From: an uncultured Rhodospirillales bacterium
Lineage (GTDB): Bacteria > Pseudomonadota > Alphaproteobacteria > Reyranellales > Reyranellaceae
Reading direction: 5' to 3'
DNA length: 47,898 nt
Assembly: GCA_945957125.1 (NCBI GenBank)
Contig: CAMFJT010000016.1
Span: 1-47,898, forward strand
Shown here: piece after piece, positions 42,671-47,898 of the stretch
How the letters are laid out: each line of letters begins with the position of its first letter
Numbering within the stretch: the first letter of the stretch is position 1
Notes under the pieces: model-generated
Database searches by the model: none
What the model saw: the letters and a program-made list of their open reading frames with translations, nothing else
Told to the model about the DNA's origin: nothing
Translations under genes and position numbers: made by a program

Positions 42671-43737
42671 GTGTCGTTTCCTCCCATCAAAGCCCGGCAG
42701 CGCTCGGCCGGCAGGCGAAGCCACACCTCCCGACCCGGGGCGATGTCCTGCATCGGCGACGCCGTCACCCTGAGCTCGGTTCCATCGTCGAGCGCGACCG
42801 TGTAGTCGCGCGAGGCCCCGAGGAAGACCTGCCGGCCGACGACACCGTGAAGCATGTTCGCGGCGGAGGGCGCGGCCGTCGATATCTCGATCTCGTGCTG
42901 GCGGATCGACACGGTGACGGTCTCGCCCGCCACGAGCGGCCGCCCCGTCGTCGCCAGCGTGCCGCCGCCGATCGCGACGTGACCGGCGTCGAGCGCCTTG
43001 CCCGAGAGGATGTTGCTGCCGCCGATGAAGCGCGCCACGAAAGCCGAGTGCGGCGCGTCATAGATCTCCTTCGGCGTGCCGAGCTGCTCGATGCGGCCGA
43101 GATTCATGACCGCGATCAGGTCGGCCGTGGTCATCGCCTCGGACTGGTCGTGCGTCACGTAGACCGTCGTGTAGCGATAGCGGTCGTGCAGGCGGCGGAT
43201 CTCGAAGCGCATCTCCTCGCGCAGGTTGGCATCGAGGTTCGACAACGGCTCGTCGAGCAGCAGCGTCTCGGGCTCGACCACCAGCGCGCGCGCCAGCGAG
43301 ACCCGCTGCTGCTGGCCGCCCGACAGCTCGCCCGGATAGCGCTCGGCCAGCGCCTCGAGGCGGGCCGTCGACAGGATGGCCTTGAGCTTCGCATCGACGG
43401 TTGCCTTGTCCATCTTGCGGATGCGCAACCCGTAGGCCACGTTCTCGGCCACGGTCATGTGCGGCCACAGCGCATAGCTCTGGAAGATCATCGACATGTT
43501 GCGGCCTTCGGGCGGCACGGTGCGCTGCGGCGAGGACAGGACCTTGCCGCCGACCAGGATCTCGCCCGCCGAGGGCTCGACGAACCCCGCCAGCAGCCGT
43601 AGCGTCGTGGTCTTGCCGCAACCGGACGGGCCGAGCAGGCAGACGAGCTGCCCATGCCCGATCGTCAGCGACACGTCGTCGACCGCCACGGCATGGCCGT
43701 ACCTCTTGCCGAGGTTCTTCAATTCGACCGAGGCCAC
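42667..43737 (-). CDS. ABC transporter ATP-binding protein
   Basis: This 356-residue ATPase of the PotA/FbpC type has Walker A LGPSGCGKTTTL, signature LSGGQQQRVSLARAL, Walker B LLLDEPLSNLDA and switch VTHDQSEAM. A C-terminal TOBE domain (about 245-350) includes EIEISTAAPSAANMLHG. GTG at 43737 was chosen because it starts the family's VELKNLGKRYG strand and follows GGAGG by four bases. It is the first gene of the importer operon and is divergent from a Bug binding protein, with 96 bases between. Confidence 0.93.
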   Translation of the reverse strand: MASVELKNLGKRYGHAVAVDDVSLTIGHGQLVCLLGPSGCGKTTTLRLLAGFVEPSAGEILVGGKVLSSPQRTVPPEGRNMSMIFQSYALWPHMTVAENVAYGLRIRKMDKATVDAKLKAILSTARLEALAERYPGELSGGQQQRVSLARALVVEPETLLLDEPLSNLDANLREEMRFEIRRLHDRYRYTTVYVTHDQSEAMTTADLIAVMNLGRIEQLGTPKEIYDAPHSAFVARFIGGSNILSGKALDAGHVAIGGGTLATTGRPLVAGETVTVSIRQHEIEISTAAPSAANMLHGVVGRQVFLGASRDYTVALDDGTELRVTASPMQDIAPGREVWLRLPAERCRALMGGNDT

Positions 43738-43833
43738 ACTTCCTCCGTAAGGTCCGGGAGGATGCGTCGCTTCGCACCGTGTGACAATCCGCTTTATCGT
43801 GCCGCCGACGATTATGGAGTGAACCTTCCGCCC

Positions 43834-44799
43834 ATGAAGACCCATCGACGCTTGCTGCTCGCCGCGCCTGCCTTCCTGGCATTCCCCGCCCGCGCCCAGG
43901 GCTACCCCGAAAAGCCGATCCGGCTCGTCGTTCCGTTCGCACCGGGCGGAAACGCCGACATGACCGGCCGCTTGTTTGCCGAGGCGCTCGCCAAGCGGCT
44001 CGGTCAGTCCGTGGTGGTCGAGAATCGCGGCGGCGCGGGCGGCGCCATCGGCAGCGAGCAGGTCGCCAACGCGCCGGCCGACGGCTACTCGGTGGGGCTG
44101 GGATCGACCGGGACCTTCCTCGTCAGCCCGCGGATGACCGGCGGCAAGCCGCCCTACACGCTGGCCAGCTTCGCGCCGGTCGCCATGCTCGCCACGTCCG
44201 CGATGGTGCTCGAGGTGAACGCGGCCAATCCCATCAAGGACTGGCCGGGAATGCTGGCGTATTTGCGGGCCAACCCCGGCAAGCTGACGGTCGGCCATCC
44301 CGGCAACGGCAGCACCAACCATCTCGCCCTGCTGCAGCTCCAGAAGGCGGCCGGCGTCCAGTTCAACGTCATCCCCTACAAGAGCAACGGGCTTGCTCTG
44401 AACGACCTGCTCGCCGGCCAGATCGATTCGGTGATCGATCAGGTTCCCGCCTCGATCGGCCACATCCGCGCGGGCAAGCTGCGGCCGATCGCGGTGACCA
44501 GCCGGCGCCGCGCCGCCCAGCTTCCCGACGTGCCGACGCTCGACGAGGCCGGCATTTCGGGCTTCGATGCACAGACCCCACTGGTGATGATGGCGCCCGC
44601 CGGCACTCCTGATCCCGTCGTGCGCAAGCTCAACGCCGCCGTGAACGACGTGCTGGCCGATCCGGCGATCAGGACGCGCCTTGCGGAACTGGGCAACGAG
44701 ATCCAGGCCATGACACCCGGCGAGCTTTCGGCCTTCCTCGCGAAGGAAGACCAGACGGTTGCAGAGCTGGCGAAGACAGGGCTGCTGAAGCCCGAATAG
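43834..44799 (+). CDS. Tripartite tricarboxylate transporter (Bug) solute-binding protein
   Basis: This 321-residue periplasmic binding protein has a signal MKTHRRLLLAAPAFLAFPARAQ and a mature start YPEKPIRLVVPFAPGGNAD. Family motifs are VVENRGGAGGAIGSEQVA, GNGSTNHLALLQLQ and VIPYKSNGLALNDLLAGQ. It opens a same-strand run with the crotonase, CoA-transferase and SDR genes (32 bases to the crotonase start). Its ligand may be the acid that those enzymes activate. The ATG at 43834 was chosen over an in-frame GTG 15 bases upstream because it starts the signal peptide. No TctAB genes are nearby. Confidence 0.92.
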   Translation: MKTHRRLLLAAPAFLAFPARAQGYPEKPIRLVVPFAPGGNADMTGRLFAEALAKRLGQSVVVENRGGAGGAIGSEQVANAPADGYSVGLGSTGTFLVSPRMTGGKPPYTLASFAPVAMLATSAMVLEVNAANPIKDWPGMLAYLRANPGKLTVGHPGNGSTNHLALLQLQKAAGVQFNVIPYKSNGLALNDLLAGQIDSVIDQVPASIGHIRAGKLRPIAVTSRRRAAQLPDVPTLDEAGISGFDAQTPLVMMAPAGTPDPVVRKLNAAVNDVLADPAIRTRLAELGNEIQAMTPGELSAFLAKEDQTVAELAKTGLLKPE

Positions 44800-44831
44800 C
44801 TTGGGCCTATACTGGCGCCAAAGGAGTATCC

Positions 44832-45620
44832 ATGCAGGAACAGAAGCTCTACGGCCACCGCGACGGCGCCGTGGCCCATATCGTCTTCAACAACCCCGCC
44901 AAGCTGAACGCGGTCTCGCTCGACATGTGGGACGGGTTCGTCGGGCTGCTCAACGAATACGAGAGGGATCCCGAGGTGCGCTGCCTGGTCGTGAGCGGTG
45001 CGGGCGGCAAGGCCTTCGTGTCGGGTGCCGACATCTCGAAGTTCGAGAGCGAGCGCGCCAATGCCGAGGCGCAGGTCCGCTACGAGGCGATCTCCAAGGA
45101 AGGATACGAGGGCCTCTACAATTTCTCCAAGCCGACCATCGCCAAGATCACTGGCTACTGCATCGGCGGCGGCATGAATCTCGCGGCCTGTTGCGACATG
45201 CGCTTCTGCAACGAGGGCGCGCGCTTCGGCATCCCCGCGGCCAGGCTCGGACTGGGCTACGGATTCCTGCGCATCGAGCGGTTCTCGCGGATCGTCGGCC
45301 TGCCGCGCGCGATGGAGTTCCTGTTCACGGCCAGGCAGTATTCCTCGAAGGAAGCCTACGAGATGGGCCTCGTGAACGCCGTTGCCGCCGAGGGCGAGCT
45401 CGATGCGCTGGTCGCGAAGACGACCGACGCGATCAGCCAGAATGCGCCGCTCACCATCGCGCTCGCCAAAGCCTCCGCCCGCGAGATTGCCAAGCCCGAA
45501 TCGCAGCAGGACCATGCGAAGCTCGCGAAGATGGCCGAAGCCTGCTTCGACAGCGAGGACTTCAAGGAAGGCCGCCGCGCCTTCATGGAAAAGAGAAAGC
45601 CTGCGTTCAAAGGCCGGTAG
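44832..45620 (+). CDS. Crotonase-family protein lacking both hydratase glutamates
   Basis: This 262-residue crotonase-fold protein has an oxyanion block AFVSGADISKFES and GGGMNLAACCD. By alignment with rat enoyl-CoA hydratase (GGGCELA and QPEILLG), the two catalytic Glu (144 and 164) correspond to Asn116 and Ala136 here (GGGMNLA; IPAARLG). The 20-residue spacing is conserved, so the alignment is firm. It can bind an acyl-CoA but should not hydrate an enoyl group in the usual way. Other crotonase activities (isomerase, hydrolase, decarboxylase, dehalogenase) or a binding role remain open. AAAGGAG lies six bases before the ATG. Confidence 0.9.
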   Translation: MQEQKLYGHRDGAVAHIVFNNPAKLNAVSLDMWDGFVGLLNEYERDPEVRCLVVSGAGGKAFVSGADISKFESERANAEAQVRYEAISKEGYEGLYNFSKPTIAKITGYCIGGGMNLAACCDMRFCNEGARFGIPAARLGLGYGFLRIERFSRIVGLPRAMEFLFTARQYSSKEAYEMGLVNAVAAEGELDALVAKTTDAISQNAPLTIALAKASAREIAKPESQQDHAKLAKMAEACFDSEDFKEGRRAFMEKRKPAFKGR

Positions 45621-45626
45621 CGGTCC

Positions 45627-45707
45627 GCTGGGAGCGCGGCTCTCCAGAGCCGCTCTTCTTCGGATTGTCCATCCCCAGGAGCGGCTCTGGAGAGCCGCGC
45701 TCCCAGC
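45627..45707. repeat. Perfect palindrome, GCGGCTCT-arm type
   Basis: Arms 45627-45655 and 45679-45707 are 29 bases and perfectly complementary, with a 23-base loop. Each arm folds on itself (GCGGCTCT/AGAGCCGC). It starts GCTGGGAGCGCG, close to the GCTGGGACCGCG start at 47670. It lies between the crotonase stop (7 bases) and the CoA-transferase start (18 bases), within the presumed operon. Confidence 0.92.
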
Positions 45708-45725
45708 AAGAGAGGAAACGATACA

Positions 45726-46913
45726 ATGACCCAGCTCCCGCTCTCCCATATCAAGGTCCTCGATCTCACCGCCCATCGCGCCGGGCCGACGGCGGTGCGC
45801 CAGCTCGCCGACTGGGGCGCCGACGTGATCAAGATCGAGCCACCGCCGGAGCCCGGCAGCAACACCGATGCGATGGGCGGCAGCCGCCACGGGTTCGACT
45901 TCCAGAACCTGCATCGCAACAAGCAGTCGATGACGCTCAACCTCAAGAGCCCCGAAGGCCACGCGATCTTCATGAAGCTCGCCAAGGACGCCGACGTCAT
46001 CGTCGAGAACTACCGTTCCGACGTGAAGTACCGGCTGAAGGTCGACTACGAGACGGTGGCCAAGGTCAATCCGCGCATCGTCTACGGCTCGATCGCCGGG
46101 TTCGGCCAGAGCGGTCCCGATGCGGCCCGCCCCGGCGTCGACCAGATCGCGCAGGGCATGGGCGGGCTGATGTCGATCACCGGCGAGCCGGATCGCGGCC
46201 CGATGCGGGTCGGCATCCCGATCGCCGACCTCACCTCGGGCCTGCTGCTGGCGCAGGCGATCATCCTCGCGCTGTACAATCGCGAGCGCACCGGCAAGGG
46301 TCAGTGGGTCCACACCTCGCTGATCGAGGCACAGATCTTCATGCTCGATTTCCAGGCCTCGCGCTGGCTGATGAAGGGCGAGGTCGCCAAGCAGGCCGGC
46401 AACGACCATCCGACCTCGATCCCGACCGGCGTGTTCCCGACCAGCGATGGCCACATCAACATTGCCGCCTCGGGCAACAACCTGTGGAAGCGCTTCTGCG
46501 CCGCGCTCGACGCGCCGCAGTTGCTCGACCATCCCGAGCACGCCACGCCGACGCTGCGCTCGCAGAACCGCAAGGCATTGAACGAGCGCATCGGCGCGAT
46601 CACGAAGACGAACACCTCGGCGCACTGGATCGAGAAGATCAACAAGGCGGGCGTGCCGTGCGGGCCGATCAACACGATCGACAAGACCTTCGCCGAGCCG
46701 CAGGTCCAGCATCTCGGCATCGCCCGGCCGGTCAAGCATCCCAAGCTCGGCGACATCAAGGTGGTCGGCCAGCCGATCAACCTGTCGGACTTCCCGCAAC
46801 CGGCGGCGCTGAAGCCCACGCCCGACATGGGCCAGCACACCGACGAGGTCCTCGCCAGGCTCGGCTACGACAAGCCTGCGATCGAGAAGCTGCGCGCCGG
46901 CGGTGCCATCTGA
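45726..46913 (+). CDS. Class III CoA-transferase (CaiB/BaiF family)
   Basis: This 395-residue enzyme moves CoA between acids through an aspartyl-CoA anhydride. The catalytic Asp is Asp168 in GIPIADLTSGLLL, matching Asp169 of formyl-CoA transferase. Start LSHIKVLDLTAHRAGPTAVRQLADWGADVIKIE is the family N-terminus in form; SMTLNLKSPEGHAIFMKLA and PTGVFPTSDGHINIAASG are further blocks. GAGAGGAAA precedes the ATG. Its stop and the SDR start share one base (TGATG). It probably activates the substrate acid of this module; the donor and acceptor are unknown. Confidence 0.93.
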   Translation: MTQLPLSHIKVLDLTAHRAGPTAVRQLADWGADVIKIEPPPEPGSNTDAMGGSRHGFDFQNLHRNKQSMTLNLKSPEGHAIFMKLAKDADVIVENYRSDVKYRLKVDYETVAKVNPRIVYGSIAGFGQSGPDAARPGVDQIAQGMGGLMSITGEPDRGPMRVGIPIADLTSGLLLAQAIILALYNRERTGKGQWVHTSLIEAQIFMLDFQASRWLMKGEVAKQAGNDHPTSIPTGVFPTSDGHINIAASGNNLWKRFCAALDAPQLLDHPEHATPTLRSQNRKALNERIGAITKTNTSAHWIEKINKAGVPCGPINTIDKTFAEPQVQHLGIARPVKHPKLGDIKVVGQPINLSDFPQPAALKPTPDMGQHTDEVLARLGYDKPAIEKLRAGGAI

Positions 46914-47659
46914 TGGCACCGAACGGCAAGGCCGCCCTCGTCACGGGCGCGGGCAAGAACATCGGCCGCGCCTGCGCGCTCGGCCTCGCCGAGGACGGCT
47001 TCAACGTCGCGATCAACGGCTCGAGCGATCGGGCCGCCTGCGAGACGGTCGCGCAAGACGCACGGAAATTCGGCGTCAAGGCGATCGTCATCATGGGCGA
47101 CGTGGGCAGGCCCGACGAATGCAAGCGCATCGCCGCCGAGGCGGTCGCGGCATTCGGCGCGGTCGATGCGCTGCTCAACAACGCCGCGCTCCGGCCGAAC
47201 AAGCCGTTCCTCGAAATGACCGACGAGGAATGGCAGCGCGTCATCGATGTCGACATGAACGCCGCGGTCTGGCTCGCGCGGGCCTGCCTGCCGGGCATGG
47301 TGAAAAAGGGTTGGGGCCGAATCGTCAACTTCGCCGGCATGAACGCCATCCACGGCCATGCCGGCCGCACGCCGGTGTCGGTCGCCAAGCACGGCGTGTG
47401 GGGCCTGACCAAGGCGCTGGCCATGGAGTTCGGGCCCAAGGGCATCACCACGAACACGATCTCGCCCGGCCCGATCGCTCCCGATGTCGAGGAGAAGAAC
47501 GCCTCGGCCCAGGCCCGCGCGCAGACCCTCGCGCGCGTCCCGCTCGGCCGCTTCGGCACCCCCGTCGAGGTCGCCGCCGCCGCGCGCCTGCTCGTCTCCG
47601 ACGCCGGCGCCTATATCAACGGCCAGATGATCGCCGTGAACGGCGGCGGCGCGACCTGA
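46913..47659 (+). CDS. SDR-family protein with degenerate catalytic tetrad
   Basis: This 248-residue Rossmann protein has TGAGKNIGRACALGLA (cofactor loop), GDVGRPDE (Asp), NNAALRPNKPF and the C-terminal YINGQMIAVNGGGAT. The usual Asn-Ser-Tyr-Lys set reads Asp114, Gly142, Val155 and Lys159 (DVDMN; NFAGM; PVSVAK). Spacings between these sites (28, 13 and 4) equal those of active FabG-type enzymes, so the positions are secure. With no Tyr, normal keto-alcohol redox chemistry is unlikely. It may bind NAD(P) for another reaction or act as a partner. It overlaps the CoA-transferase gene by one base. Confidence 0.9.
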   Translation: MAPNGKAALVTGAGKNIGRACALGLAEDGFNVAINGSSDRAACETVAQDARKFGVKAIVIMGDVGRPDECKRIAAEAVAAFGAVDALLNNAALRPNKPFLEMTDEEWQRVIDVDMNAAVWLARACLPGMVKKGWGRIVNFAGMNAIHGHAGRTPVSVAKHGVWGLTKALAMEFGPKGITTNTISPGPIAPDVEEKNASAQARAQTLARVPLGRFGTPVEVAAAARLLVSDAGAYINGQMIAVNGGGAT

Positions 47660-47669
47660 CCGGATCTGC

Positions 47670-47749
47670 GCTGGGACCGCGCCACTCCGTGGCGCTCATG
47701 GTCATGATCTTGAGCGCCACGGAGAGCTTGTGAATTTATCGGCCGATGG
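47670..47749. repeat. Palindrome, GCGCCAC-arm type, with altered right end
   Basis: The left half GCTGGGACCGCGCCACTCCGTGGCGCTCAT matches the family (compare 1168-1194), and a GGTCATGATCTTGAG centre follows. The right half diverges after GCGCCACGGAG into AGCTTGTGAATTTATCGG. Bases 47712-47749 are the exact reverse complement of 15-52. It begins 11 bases after the SDR stop. Confidence 0.85.
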
Positions 47750-47776
47750 AAAAAATGCGATCTGGCTACACTCCCA

Positions 47777-47821
47777 CCTCATCCTGAGGAGCGCAGCGAA
47801 GCGGAGCGTCTCGAAGGATGG
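47777..47821. repeat. CCTCATCCTGAGGAGC dispersed repeat
   Basis: The segment starts CCTCATCCTGAGGAGCGCAG and ends CGTCTCGAAGGATGG. I recall this as a highly repeated intergenic sequence in Bradyrhizobium and related alphaproteobacteria. It carries short internal complementarity (CATCCT/AGGATG). Nothing else is recognised in 47750-47898. Confidence 0.7.
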
Positions 47822-47898
47822 CAACGCGAAGAATGCGGCGAAGACTGCCGCAAGCACGACGTTTTAGCCCAACTTGCGCAGTTGGAGGGCGCTTCAAT

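Noticed and set aside
1-47898. Window as a composite transposon bounded by the inverted 38-base repeats
   Set aside because: No transposase, integrase or target-site duplication is visible, content is largely chromosomal housekeeping, and similar repeats occur inside the window.

Overview
The window is about 47.9 kb of high-GC DNA with dense, short-spaced genes and ATGA-type start/stop overlaps. The gene content suggests an alphaproteobacterium of soil or water: Bug-type (TTT) solute-binding proteins, a CoA-transferase module, a HisKA_2 (HWE-like) sensor kinase, an adenosylcobalamin-dependent ribonucleotide reductase, a form II CoxL-like protein, and dispersed palindromic repeats of the kind common in Rhizobiales and Rhodospirillales. 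The genus cannot be fixed from sequence reading alone. I see no phage, plasmid, transposase, CRISPR, tRNA or rRNA. No gene-free stretch exceeds about 250 bases.

Layout. 1-6.5 kb: a membrane SRPBCC protein, a giant glycine-rich autotransporter, and a bestrophin-like/DUF4239 membrane protein. 6.5-14.8 kb, housekeeping: DegP-like protease with RarA, a Bug solute-binding protein, class II ribonucleotide reductase with PlsC, a zinc-ribbon membrane protein and hypoxanthine phosphoribosyltransferase. 15.0-18.9 kb: a four-gene signalling operon (CHASE3 kinase, single-domain response regulator, REC-HisKA_2 kinase, small zinc-ribbon protein). 19-22.5 kb: a GST-like protein and two tandem membrane SGNH-hydrolase paralogues. 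22.6-27.7 kb: a three-subunit FAD/FeS dehydrogenase of the HcnABC / D-hydroxyproline dehydrogenase / opine oxidase type, with a histidine phosphatase, a cupin and a divergent LysR regulator. 27.7-31.5 kb: RlmM-like rRNA methyltransferase overlapping adenine deaminase, a small basic DUF6496 protein, and a TTC38-like TPR protein. 31.6-36.6 kb: an orphan molybdenum hydroxylase large subunit, an ethanolamine/amino-acid permease, and an M23 peptidase. 36.7-43.7 kb: two tandem NMT1-like binding proteins, then an Fbp-type ABC importer operon with two binding proteins. 43.8-47.7 kb: a same-strand module of Bug binding protein, crotonase, class III CoA-transferase and SDR.

Two things stand out. First, the last module: the crotonase lacks both glutamates used by enoyl-CoA hydratase, and the SDR lacks the Asn, Ser and Tyr of the usual catalytic tetrad, keeping only Lys. 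The set may therefore run a CoA-linked reaction sequence different from ordinary beta-oxidation. Second, a family of large perfect or near-perfect palindromes sits at the 3' ends of genes and between operon members. Members share their ends and centre but have different arm sequences. One supplies the last codons of the TPR protein, and a 38-base copy lies inverted at the two ends of the window.

Tandem duplication recurs (SGNH pair, NMT1 pair, Fbp-type binding-protein pair), which suggests local gene amplification of envelope and uptake functions.
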